Part shown: piece by piece, positions 16,550 through 24,907 of the stretch
Position numbering within the stretch: the first letter of the stretch is position 1
Layout: every line of letters starts with the position of its first letter
Assembly: GCA_002331625.1 (NCBI GenBank)
Contig: DCZN01000056.1
Span: 282-25,514 of the forward strand
Reading direction: 5' to 3'
Origin: Nitrospira sp. UBA2083
GTDB lineage: Bacteria > Nitrospirota > Nitrospiria > Nitrospirales > Nitrospiraceae
DNA length: 25,233 nt
Position numbers and translations under genes: made by a program
Notes under the pieces: model-generated
Told to the model about the DNA's origin: nothing
Databases searched by the model: none
Seen by the model: only the letters and a program-made list of their open reading frames with translations

Positions 16550-17155
16550 TTATTGAACATTAAATGTGATGATTGAAGCTGTCTGTTTCTCCTCGACTGC
16601 GGCCGTCGTGATGATCTGATAGGTCCCGGCTTGTGCGTTGGGCTGGACCGGATAATCCCACGTAATACGCTGTTCGCCCTGATCCATCACACGATCGGCA
16701 GTGTGACTGCCCAGGAGTGATCCGTTACACCGAATCTCGTGAGTTTCTCTTATTTGTGCCTTTTCTTCATCTGGTCTGAGGATCGTGTATTTGAAACTGA
16801 CCTTTACCGGCTCACCTTGACGTGCGATGATTGGAGTAGCCGTCGCCTCGCTTATCGTCAGGAGATTGCCCTGCTCAGGTCGATAGCCAACCGATGCCGT
16901 GGTCTGAGTCCTGGTTCGTTCTTGCTTCGCAATATAATGGCCGATTAAGGCACCGGAGACGAGCCCAACACCGGCACCGATGAGCGCACCTTTCTCCTTG
17001 CCGATGGCTGCGCCAACACCTGCACCAACACCACTCCCAAGCACGGCACCGATAGCGGCTTCTTTATTTTGCATCACTGTTTCACAGGAGGCGTTGAGCA
17101 ACAGGATTGGGCTGAGGAGGATCGCAGCAGTGATACGTTGCATCGAGGTGCTCAT
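16550..17155 (-). CDS. Glycine-zipper lipoprotein with C-terminal beta domain
   Basis: A 201-residue lipoprotein: signal peptide with lipobox LLNASC (lipidated Cys24). A glycine-zipper region follows (about 34-75), in which Gly recurs every four residues (AIGAVLGSGVGAGVGAAIG and GALIGAGVGLVSGALIG), typical of membrane-inserting hairpins. A basic hinge (AKQERTRT, about 76-83) joins an Ig-like beta domain of about 110 residues. Members with zippers of this kind (SlyB and OmpA-like zipper families) insert in or span membranes. The ATG at 17155 has AAGGAG 7 bases upstream; longer in-frame versions are unlikely. It is first in a probable operon with the WD40-caspase (9-base gap) and TPR-CHAT genes, and a palindrome at 17192-17207 lies just upstream. 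Confidence 0.85.
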   Translation of the reverse strand: MSTSMQRITAAILLSPILLLNASCETVMQNKEAAIGAVLGSGVGAGVGAAIGKEKGALIGAGVGLVSGALIGHYIAKQERTRTQTTASVGYRPEQGNLLTISEATATPIIARQGEPVKVSFKYTILRPDEEKAQIRETHEIRCNGSLLGSHTADRVMDQGEQRITWDYPVQPNAQAGTYQIITTAAVEEKQTASIITFNVQ

Positions 17156-17191
17156 AAGCATCTCCTTTTCTGGCAAGTTAAGCATAGAGTA

Positions 17192-17207
17192 ATACTTCTG
17201 GAAGTAT
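17192..17207. promoter_or_regulatory. Operator-like palindrome upstream of the glycine-zipper/caspase/CHAT genes
   Basis: ATACTTC-TG-GAAGTAT is a perfect 7+2+7 palindrome, 37 to 52 bases upstream of the glycine-zipper start codon. On the minus strand it overlaps a TATACT hexamer that could be a -10 box, so a dimeric repressor bound here would block transcription. The regulator is unknown and no clear -35 box is visible. Confidence 0.45.
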
Positions 17208-17289
17208 AGGTCATTCTTGCATTGAACGGAACAACTGCTGAAGTGCGTTGTCCCGTACAAGATTCATATGGTTGCATATGGGACGCAGG

Positions 17290-17308
17290 AAAAATGGTCC
17301 CCGCGACC
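17290..17308 (-). terminator. Possible weak terminator after the TPR-barrel gene
   Basis: On the minus strand a short stem (GGTC/GACC, loop GCGGG) is followed by ATTTTT, about 50 bases after the stop of the TPR-barrel gene. The stem is only 4 bp, so the call is weak. A separate 12-bp palindrome, ATCACTAGTGAT, lies at 17341-17352. Confidence 0.25.
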
Positions 17309-17359
17309 TTGTCGAACGGCACGCCGGACTCTGCAGGGTCATCACTAGTGATCGCAAAG

Positions 17360-19039
17360 TTAGTAGGTCCATGTTACCAGTCCAGTCCAAACGTTCTGGT
17401 TGTAGTCGTACAGCGGCACGTTACTCTTATTGAACACATGCTGATACTGCGCGGTGACCGACCAATGATTGGTAATGGGATAGATCAGTTGGGCGGAATG
17501 GGTCTGTTGCGTGTCCACACGGGCGCTGAGTTGGCCGCTGAAATCTCGAAAGAGTGGCTGCGTGTTTTTGTAGTCTCGGAAATGGATGTCATAATCGTAT
17601 CGGACGATCAGATTGGCGATAGGCAAGGTCGTCTGGACTCCAGCCTGGCCACGATGGCCTTGGTATGAAAAGGCTGCCCCAGCTGCATCCTCGTTGTCCC
17701 ATTGATAGCCAAATCGGACGATGTGTCGGTCTTGCGCAAAACGGAAGGCATGCACAAAGCCGAACATCGTATTGTAGGCATCTCGTTGCTCACTGGAGAA
17801 TCGAGTATCAATGGCAACAGGCTCTCGAAAAAAATCCTTTTTCTGGTATCGCACGATCGCGCTCGAGAGGTTGTCCACTCGGCCGAACAGGGGGAGGGAA
17901 AATGATGGTGGCACAATCGACGCTGTTCCGGTGGGACTATGACTGGAAGTGAACCCGGCATCTTTCAAGAAAATGTAGTTATACGTATATTGTGCGGCCA
18001 GCTGGAACGGGAGATTCGCCACCGTTCCTCGGTAAAAGGCGCTAATTCCTGGTAGGTGAGATTGAATGTTGAACGCACTAAGGCCGTCGTTCAAATTGAG
18101 CGTCTGCAAGAAAGAGTAATTGACTATTGCTTCAAAGGGGCCGTGGCGAAGAAACGAATAGCTAGCCGACACCGAGCCTATGAATCCGGGAGCGGTGGTC
18201 TTACGGCGGTGTAAATCCTGGAGAATATCGTTGGTCGCTGTGTCCGGTGTCGTACCGGCATTGCGCGGGTTGATCGCCACGTTGTCACTATAAAAACCAC
18301 CTACGCTCATTTGCAGGCGCAACCGTTGTGGCTCGTCTGTTTTTTGACGAGCGGCGATGGCCTGCTGAATCTGTAAGGCTTGACCTGTAAAGGGGAGATT
18401 CGACCCGGTGGCTTCCAACTGCCGTAGCTCTACGGTGGCCTGTTCGGGTAAGCCGAGCACGCCCAAGGCGAGGCCACGATAGAAGCGGGCCAGTTGCTGA
18501 ACGTCGGGGTCGGTCGTCTTGTTCGCGTTCAGGGCGTCCGCCGCTCCTTGATAGTTTTTCTGTCGATAGCGTCCCAATCCTACATAGTAGCCGAGGTTTT
18601 CGGAAGTCGGATCGGCCTGAAAGGCCTGTTCAAGGAGCGGATGGGCCTCGTCATACCGACCGACCGTGAAATAGGCGACGCCCAACTGATGTGTGACGGC
18701 TGCGTCGGATGGTTGAAGTTGTTTGGCTGCTTCGAGTGCGGAGATTGCTTCAGTGGGATTCTTGAGTGCCAACTGGGTCAATCCCAGGTAATAGAGTCCT
18801 CGGGAATCCCGTGAGTTCAGTTCGAGGGCTCTGCTCAGAAAGCGTAACGCGTCATCATATCGGTGATCGTCATAAGCGAGGACACCTTGAGCAACCAGGA
18901 CTTCAGATTCTGCCTGGTGCGCGTCAGCAGCCCACGAGGGTGATGAGGCAAGACTGACACGTGTGAGCGCCACGATGGTGAGACCGATGCACAGCCATCG
19001 GCTCCAACCTACTGAAACGGCATACTGCGTTCTGCTCAT
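17360..19039 (-). CDS. TPR plus outer-membrane beta-barrel protein, Slam/DUF560-like layout
   Basis: A 559-residue exported protein. The signal peptide (about 1-38) is cut near the SWAADA site. About five TPRs follow (about 45-225: YDDALRFLSRALELNSRDSRGLYYLGLTQLAL and similar). From about residue 245 alternating polar/aromatic strands (SVGGFYSDNVAINP, GPFEAIVNYSFLQ, HIVRFGYQWDNE) run to the end, which is a barrel-type terminus with a final aromatic residue (TWTY). The order TPR then barrel is that of Slam/DUF560 surface-lipoprotein exporters and of PgaA-like polysaccharide porins; the subfamily cannot be decided by eye. The start is an ATG with AAGGA rather far upstream (about 12 bases). It is divergent from the FecR/solenoid gene, a candidate export substrate. 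Confidence 0.82.
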   Translation of the reverse strand: MSRTQYAVSVGWSRWLCIGLTIVALTRVSLASSPSWAADAHQAESEVLVAQGVLAYDDHRYDDALRFLSRALELNSRDSRGLYYLGLTQLALKNPTEAISALEAAKQLQPSDAAVTHQLGVAYFTVGRYDEAHPLLEQAFQADPTSENLGYYVGLGRYRQKNYQGAADALNANKTTDPDVQQLARFYRGLALGVLGLPEQATVELRQLEATGSNLPFTGQALQIQQAIAARQKTDEPQRLRLQMSVGGFYSDNVAINPRNAGTTPDTATNDILQDLHRRKTTAPGFIGSVSASYSFLRHGPFEAIVNYSFLQTLNLNDGLSAFNIQSHLPGISAFYRGTVANLPFQLAAQYTYNYIFLKDAGFTSSHSPTGTASIVPPSFSLPLFGRVDNLSSAIVRYQKKDFFREPVAIDTRFSSEQRDAYNTMFGFVHAFRFAQDRHIVRFGYQWDNEDAAGAAFSYQGHRGQAGVQTTLPIANLIVRYDYDIHFRDYKNTQPLFRDFSGQLSARVDTQQTHSAQLIYPITNHWSVTAQYQHVFNKSNVPLYDYNQNVWTGLVTWTY

Positions 19040-19657
19040 GGTTATGGTACCGTCCTTCCCCGGGTTAGTGAATGAGTGGTTGCATCGTTGGATTGGGCAA
19101 ATCTATGAAGAGAAAAACACACGCAAAAAAGGTGCCTCTGGATCGGGTATGTAAAATGAAGGGTGCCATATTACAAGTACAGGGTAAAAGCATCAATCCA
19201 CAAAAAAAGGAATTCTGTTTGGTCAATAGGGGTGAATCTCTTTCGATACACTGAATCTTTTTAGATTCAAATAAGCTGACCGGATGTGATCACTATGGAT
19301 GCTGGTCTTTAGGCAAATGCTCAGCAATCGTGGATCGTCCATCAATAAGTTTTGGTGTTAGGTCGGGTATGCCATTTGCTGGTGCAACGTGAGGGAGCTT
19401 CCCAATCGAAGAAAATGAAGGGTCCCTACAACTGACTGGATTCTTGATTCTAACTAGGGTATCAACCAAGCCATACTGTCTCTGGACACCTATCGCTGAC
19501 TCAGCTGCGTGCCTAATCGTGTGTGTGATCTCGACAGAGCTCAACTGAATGGCTGACGGTGACCGTAGTGCCAAACGCCTCCTTAATGCGGTCACGTGGT
19601 ATCCGGGCGTGGTTGATTGGCATGATGGCGGACACAACTGACGAAAGGATTAGTGTG
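19040..19657. other. 618-bp divergent intergenic region, AT-rich in the middle
   Basis: It lies between the TPR-barrel gene (minus) and the FecR gene (plus), so promoters for both are expected. The middle part (about 19130-19280) is clearly more AT-rich than the flanks and holds the palindromic element at 19234-19269. A minus-strand open frame at 19293-19637 has no family features and is not called. Confidence 0.4.
19234..19269. promoter_or_regulatory. Repeated palindromic element, copy A
   Basis: The core TGAATCTTTTTAGATTCA (19252-19269) is a perfect 7-bp inverted repeat around TTTT. It is preceded by GATACAC (19245-19251) and a further GAATC (19234-19238) 19 bases before the core GAATC. 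The same arrangement recurs at 24908-24944. It lies 195 bases upstream of the TPR-barrel start codon and about 390 bases upstream of the FecR gene. Most likely a binding site for a dimeric regulator. Confidence 0.5.
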
Positions 19658-22432
19658 ATGAATATTCATGTGCTCTCTCCACTCTTGATTGCTGTCCTCA
19701 CTGCGACGCAGGTTTTGGGCCCCGCCACGCTGTGGGCGGTGGAGGAACGCGGGGTCCGGATCGATGAAAGCCGACGCGTGGTGATTGCGGGTATCGACGG
19801 GGCGTCGCTGACGGTGCAGAAGGCGAACGAGACGAAGGCGGGGCAATTCCGGGAGGTGGTGAACAGCGGGGACCGCTTGGCCACCGGGGACCGTACTGTG
19901 GCGGAGGTCTTGATCGGCACGCGAGCCGTGGTGATCCTAGGACCGAGCACGACGATGCAGCTGGTCGCTGTAAGCGATGAGCAGGCGGTGATCCAGGTTA
20001 TGCAAGGGCTCGTGCGGGTAGCCGCGGCTCCCTCTCGACTGGGTTCGCAGGGAGTTGTAACCATACAGACCCCGATTGGGCAGGTGCAGACCCATGGGGG
20101 CATTGTTCGTGTGCTGGTCGAGACTCCGATAGGAAAGGCAGAGTCTGTGCCGACGGATGAGGCGAAACTCTATCGAGCTTCGTATGCATCCGGGCAGATG
20201 ATGGCTGTAGCGAGCCCACAGGGCGAGGTGATTCAAGTCGACGAAGGCACGGCGGAGATTCTTGGGGTGGGGGGAAAGCTTGTGACGATCCAAGCTGGCC
20301 AGAGCGTGACGTTGCAAGCGGGCAGGGTGGGCGTCATCGGTGAAGGCGTAAAGACAGAGAGCCTACGACCAGGCGTGGTGGCGACACAGGGCCACACGCA
20401 AACGCCCAAGGAAGGGCGCGACTATCTTATAGCACTCCAAGTGGATCAAGCCACGAAGCTCGGCAAGGCGCTGACTGGGGCAGCGGAGACGACGGGACAG
20501 GGAGAGTCAGAGAAGAAGAGCGACACGAAGAGTGTGATCAATGGCGCGACAGGTGGGGTTACCTTACAAAACAATCTCGTGAACGCGCTTTTTGGTAGAG
20601 GGGGAACTGCCAATGTAGCAGGCAGTACGCCACTCAATACGACAGGAACTGGCTATGGGGGAAATAATAACAATGGAATCGTTACCACAGAAGCATCTGA
20701 TCTCAAGGTCAAGGGGAATGGAGGCAGCGCGCTTTTAGTCTTCACGAGGAAGGATCCGGTCGAGGCATTTGTCAAGGAGGAGCGAACTCTGCCGGGGGCG
20801 AGTAATTTTGGGACCATCTATACGCTAGATGGTGAGCCCGTGACATTCACAAAGAATAGTGTCTGTGGCACCGATTGTCTTGCAAGTCACTATCATGATG
20901 CACAAAAGGATCCTAACGACCCGCTTGCCCAGGTAGTGTTTGATCCATCAAAGCCGCTTCCAGAGAATGTGGGGTACCGACCTTGGAACAGTACTATCCC
21001 GAAGGCTAGTACATCTGTTACCAGCAACTTTACCGTTACGAAAGAGCTTGTCCTCATCGGCGGAACCTCTAATAACGGTCATGGAGGGATTGCCCCCACC
21101 GAGTCCCTGGTTGTGCGAGGGGCTGCTCAGGGAGAGCCTGTAAAGCTCTTCAGGAATGAGGCGGATACAATAGCTTCATCCACAGGCAATAGCTTTGACG
21201 GCCCATATCCTACAGACCGCTTCCCTGCGAAAATTGGTCTATTTGCACCAACTCCTACAGAAATCACCAAGGCTAATAGCACGTTTGTCGTAAAGTCCCC
21301 ATCATCAGAGATAGATGGTGTGTTTAAGGGGGGAACCTTAAGTCAGTTTTCATATCGGTCTGACGGCGGTATCATTAGTGAAGAGGGAAGTTTTGTCGAT
21401 GGCTCGATAACAGCGACAACTGCGAAGGACCGTCCCTCCGTTGTTCTTAGTGGCGGGGGGTCGTTGGATCAAGAGACTACGGCGACCATCGGAACGACCA
21501 AGGCGACAGACACCTATTTTACCTCGATATCCGGCACCAAGTTTACCGGCTCCTTACTATCTGTCATACACGGACCGAATAAAGAGGTCACCACCGCTCT
21601 TACGATGCAGGATCGGATGTTGGGTGTCTACGATGGAAGCATCATCAAGACCAATGGAGGCAACAAAGCCTTGCTCAGTGTGCTGGATGCCAAGCTCAAG
21701 GGACCAGGATCGTCGATTCCGCTCATCGATATTGCAGCGGGAACGCACTTTGATCGCGATGGAAACCCGTCGCCTGGGAGTCAGCCGAACGTCACGGTGA
21801 CTTCAGCTCTCGTGACGCGCTCGACCATTCCACTGGACAGCGCCTTGCTCGAAGCTTCGGCGCCGTTGTTTGCGCTGACCCAGGCGAATATGACGACTAC
21901 GAGTCACTTTGCGGATCTGGCTGGCAAACAAGCCCAATCATTGAATTTGGGAGATGCCCTGGTGGCGCTCAACGCTTCCAAACTGATTATCAACAGTGGG
22001 CACTTGTTGAATTTAGACAATGCCACTGCAGCGATCGGTGGCTATCTGTTTTCGTTGACGAACGGGAGCACGCTCCAACTCAACAACGGGTCACTCTTTA
22101 GTCTGAACAATAATTCCTCGTTGACACTGACCGGCAATGCGTTCGGGGTGTTTGGCGACGGGGCGAGTAAGCTGACGATTAACAATAATCTGTGCAGTAC
22201 GGGGCCCTGCGGGAACCTCGTCAATAGTGCCGGCCAGGACATCTTGCTCAATGGTGCCGTCATAAGGGTTGCAGGGGTGAGGCAAGATCAAGATGTAGTG
22301 CTTCCGAACAACTTCAATGTCTTTGCAGGGAATAATGCGGCCACGGTGACGATCAGTGAGAATGGAGCGTTGTTCAAAGTTGATGAGACGTCGACCTTGA
22401 CCATCGGCCAAACCACCGTTGTAAAACCGTAA
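19658..22432 (+). CDS. Exported FecR-domain protein with C-terminal beta-solenoid region
   Basis: A 924-residue exported protein with a signal peptide (about 1-28, MNIHVLSPLLIAVLTATQVL). A FecR-like domain follows (about 45-160: GDRLATGDRTVAEVLIGTRAVV, then VIQVMQGLVRV and TPIGQVQTHGG), with another strand-rich repeat to about 240. The middle (about 300-780) is a Thr/Ser/Gly-rich region with no recognised domain. The end (about 780-924) reads as beta-solenoid rungs with stacked Asn, Leu and Ser (LFSLTNGSTLQLNN, LFSLNNNSSLTLTGN). There is no membrane anchor or autotransporter barrel, so it is periplasmic or surface-exposed through another exporter, perhaps the divergent TPR-barrel protein. I place the start at the ATG at 19658, with AAAGGA 10 bases upstream; the GTG at 19655 is equally possible. 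It is unlikely to be a classical anti-sigma factor. Confidence 0.85.
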   Translation: MNIHVLSPLLIAVLTATQVLGPATLWAVEERGVRIDESRRVVIAGIDGASLTVQKANETKAGQFREVVNSGDRLATGDRTVAEVLIGTRAVVILGPSTTMQLVAVSDEQAVIQVMQGLVRVAAAPSRLGSQGVVTIQTPIGQVQTHGGIVRVLVETPIGKAESVPTDEAKLYRASYASGQMMAVASPQGEVIQVDEGTAEILGVGGKLVTIQAGQSVTLQAGRVGVIGEGVKTESLRPGVVATQGHTQTPKEGRDYLIALQVDQATKLGKALTGAAETTGQGESEKKSDTKSVINGATGGVTLQNNLVNALFGRGGTANVAGSTPLNTTGTGYGGNNNNGIVTTEASDLKVKGNGGSALLVFTRKDPVEAFVKEERTLPGASNFGTIYTLDGEPVTFTKNSVCGTDCLASHYHDAQKDPNDPLAQVVFDPSKPLPENVGYRPWNSTIPKASTSVTSNFTVTKELVLIGGTSNNGHGGIAPTESLVVRGAAQGEPVKLFRNEADTIASSTGNSFDGPYPTDRFPAKIGLFAPTPTEITKANSTFVVKSPSSEIDGVFKGGTLSQFSYRSDGGIISEEGSFVDGSITATTAKDRPSVVLSGGGSLDQETTATIGTTKATDTYFTSISGTKFTGSLLSVIHGPNKEVTTALTMQDRMLGVYDGSIIKTNGGNKALLSVLDAKLKGPGSSIPLIDIAAGTHFDRDGNPSPGSQPNVTVTSALVTRSTIPLDSALLEASAPLFALTQANMTTTSHFADLAGKQAQSLNLGDALVALNASKLIINSGHLLNLDNATAAIGGYLFSLTNGSTLQLNNGSLFSLNNNSSLTLTGNAFGVFGDGASKLTINNNLCSTGPCGNLVNSAGQDILLNGAVIRVAGVRQDQDVVLPNNFNVFAGNNAATVTISENGALFKVDETSTLTIGQTTVVKP

Positions 22433-22529
22433 CGGTAACATAGGCGTTATTCTGAAAGATTGACAGGCGCGAGAGGCTTTAACGCTTCACGCACCCGTTG
22501 TATTTCTGACTGTGTGTGATGATGACCGG

Positions 22530-22913
22530 TTAGCGTTCTGGATGAAACTGGCCCAGGGCGGCATGGTGCAATTCATGCCCACAAATCTCGAAATTCCACT
22601 TTTCGCAATAGAGCGTGTTGGTGGAATAATCGTAAAACCCACGAACGGTCTTGACGAGTGGGCTGGTACTGATCATGGGCGTTGAAAAGTGGATTGGAGC
22701 CTGGCCTGCTATCTGACCCCAACGTTCGTGTAGACTCTGCTCATCAAGAAACACCACTCTGAGTTGTTTGATCTCATGTTCCTCCACATAGCGCTGCGTA
22801 GTTGTGCAGCCAGCCAGCAAGATGGTGGTCAGACCTGACAGAACGAGCATCGATCTGACCCAGTGCTGTGATTTTCCAGGACTGCATTGACGGGTCGTGA
22901 GGGCTGGTTGCAT
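22530..22913 (-). CDS. Small lipoprotein with HExxH metal-binding motif
   Basis: A protein of about 127 residues with a lipobox LLAGC (lipidated Cys36). Near its C-terminus is C111-G-H113-E-L-H-H117 followed by G121 and H124. HExxH is the zinc-binding motif of many metallopeptidases. The spacing to the third His is one residue longer than the metzincin pattern HExxHxxGxxH, and the protein is much smaller than usual peptidases. It could be a minimal zinc peptidase or a metal-binding lipoprotein; the family is not recognised. The start is uncertain: the ATG at 22913 and the ATG at 22850 both lack a clear Shine-Dalgarno, and a TTG at 22967 is also in frame. It converges with the FecR gene (97-base gap) and lies 191 bases downstream of the PP2C gene. 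Confidence 0.68.
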   Translation of the reverse strand: MQPALTTRQCSPGKSQHWVRSMLVLSGLTTILLAGCTTTQRYVEEHEIKQLRVVFLDEQSLHERWGQIAGQAPIHFSTPMISTSPLVKTVRGFYDYSTNTLYCEKWNFEICGHELHHAALGQFHPER

Positions 22914-23104
22914 CAGGCTTAGTGAGACAGCACAGGATATGCCTAGCCTTGGATGGTGTAGCAACAAGCATCAATGAGCAAAACTCCTAAGAATTCAACG
23001 GTGTAAGCGATTGCCGATCAAGAGTTGACAAGATGAGATGTTCCTGTCGTTGTGCATGATGTCGAGAAACGGACAGGGTGTGCCTGAAGACCCGGTAGAG
23101 AGGG

Positions 23105-23896
23105 TCACTTGGTTTGCGGGGTGATGAGCAGCGCGGTGGTATTGTCGAGCCCGCCGACCCCGTTGGCGCGATCAATCAGCAGCTGGCAGGCCTTTTCAGG
23201 GGCGTCTTTTGAGTCCAGAACGATGGCCAAGATTTCTTCGTCGGACAGCATTTTGGTGAGCCCGTCGGTGCAGAGGAGGAAGACATCGTCCGGGTTGAGC
23301 GGATGAACGGCGACGTCTGGAACTGAAGAAAAGTTGAGCCCAAGCGCTCGGGTAATGACGTTTCGTTTTGGATGGTCGTGAGCCTGGTCGGGCGTAATGT
23401 GTCCTTCGGCCACCAATTGCTGCACAAGCGAATGATCCGTCGTGATGGGCTCTAAGTGCGTACCGCGAATCCGATAGGCTCGGCTGTCACCCACATGGGC
23501 GATCGCCATGGACGGTTCAGGGTCGGGTAGGAACCAGGCTGTGACCACAGTGGTACCCATGCTCTTGAGATTGGGCTCATTCGCAATCCGAGCTTGAAGG
23601 GCGCTCTTTGCGGTGCTGATGGCTTGTGTCAAAACCGTGGTCACATGAGAGCGTGAGTCTGCCTCACGAGGTGCGGCGGTAAGAAGTGACCGCACATGGT
23701 CCATAATTGCGGTGACTGCGAGCGCACTGGCCACTTGTCCACCAATATAGCCCCCCATCCCATCGGCCACGATCCACAGGCCCCGGTCGTTGTCGACTGA
23801 AAACGCATCCTGGTTTGAGGTGCGGACTAGCCCCGGATGACTGAGCCCGGTTCCTGTCCAGCGAGGGTGTCGAGGTGTTATCGGGGAGGTTGCCAT
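23105..23896 (-). CDS. PP2C-type Ser/Thr protein phosphatase (PrpC/PstP-like)
   Basis: A 263-residue soluble phosphatase with the full set of PP2C metal-binding motifs: RTSNQDAF (D30), VADGMGG (D45, G46), MGTTVV, AHVGDSRAYR, TTDHS, LLCTDGLT (D211) and GLDNTT (D251). It should bind two or three Mn/Mg ions and remove phosphate from Ser/Thr residues. It has no membrane helix or extra domain, and its length is normal for bacterial single-domain members. The likely partner is a Hanks-type kinase such as the one at 1744-3156, though the two are about 20 kb apart and others may exist in the genome. The ATG at 23896 has GAGAG about 9 bases upstream. It could be co-transcribed with the small HExxH lipoprotein downstream. 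Confidence 0.95.
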   Translation of the reverse strand: MATSPITPRHPRWTGTGLSHPGLVRTSNQDAFSVDNDRGLWIVADGMGGYIGGQVASALAVTAIMDHVRSLLTAAPREADSRSHVTTVLTQAISTAKSALQARIANEPNLKSMGTTVVTAWFLPDPEPSMAIAHVGDSRAYRIRGTHLEPITTDHSLVQQLVAEGHITPDQAHDHPKRNVITRALGLNFSSVPDVAVHPLNPDDVFLLCTDGLTKMLSDEEILAIVLDSKDAPEKACQLLIDRANGVGGLDNTTALLITPQTK

Positions 23897-24907
23897 ATGT
23901 ACGTACTCTCATAGCAGTAAGTGGCGGTGAAATTCCAGCACGAAGCTAAGCCGTTCCCTTCTGGCTTTCCGGATATTCCTGCGTCCGACACGCTCCATGT
24001 GTTTCTACGAGTGGCGCGACGGTTTGGATGTGTTCTTTCCAAGATAATGTCGGAACTGGATGGTTCTTCTGATGGGTGAAGCACGGTGCGTCGAGTCCTC
24101 TCCGTTCAAAACGAGGGTTTGTTTGGCAAATGAGCACTCCTCCTCGAGAAGGTTGCGGAAAAACTCTGGTGTTGTCCTATGTCCATGGGTAAAGAAGCAG
24201 GCTTATCTTTACCCACCTGCGAGGCAGTTGATAATACGCGGTTTGGATACCCAGAAAGCCGGTTTCGGCAGTTATCTTTCACCTGAGATGCATCTACCGG
24301 CCATGTCTTCCCAGCAGTCCATTCTCGAGTCAGTGGGCACCGCACTGGTTGTTCCTCAATTGCGACGGAGAAACTGTTCACGTCCGGTTGACAATTAGGT
24401 GCTCTACAGCATTCGGAGCGAACGTCAGTTGATGAAACCAATGGGCCTACAGCGTATAGTTTCGCTGGTTTGTTGGTTTGGATGTGGATGACCCCACGTG
24501 GGATGTGACTGTGCTCATGAAAGACCGGGATTGTTTGATAGGTTTCCCTGCCTTTATCGGGGGGCTTCATTTTGATTCAGATAGGATCACGAACAATATC
24601 GGCGAGCGACGAATGCCGACATTCAGGCGGGCAGAACACACCTGTAGAGCCCGTCAATCTTTCGCAGCATCATCCATTTCATCCTGTGTCTATGCAGTGT
24701 TTGGGATGCAAGCGTCACTTGTGTGTTCGTGGTCCTGCGTCTAGGCTCGACTGCTTTACGCGTTGTGATGGAGCGAGCTGGTTGGTGTGTCAGTGACGGG
24801 TAGAGCAATCATCAGTGAGGGAGACATGTGACGGTGGTCTGCTGGTATCTTTCGCAACTTCCCGTTCTTTCAAAATATTTTTCTCGCATCGTTCAAGCCC
24901 GCTACGC

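Noticed and set aside
17341..17352. Perfect 12-bp palindrome ATCACTAGTGAT just after the TPR-barrel gene
   Set aside because: It shares CTAGTG with the inverted repeat at 6502-6640 but is too short to call a related element, and no partner arm or U-run is nearby.
19293..19637. Minus-strand open frame of 114 codons between the divergent TPR-barrel and FecR genes
   Set aside because: No recognisable family and no good ribosome binding site; the stretch is better explained as promoter region.
24106..24570. Minus-strand open frame of 154 codons in the gene-poor right end
   Set aside because: Rich in Ser, Arg, Cys and Pro with no hydrophobic core pattern or known motif, and overlapped by equally long frames on the other strand.
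24478..24796. Two overlapping plus-strand frames, one with a CxxC-like segment (CLGCKRHLC)
   Set aside because: The cysteine motif is isolated, there is no convincing start, and the two frames compete for the same DNA.
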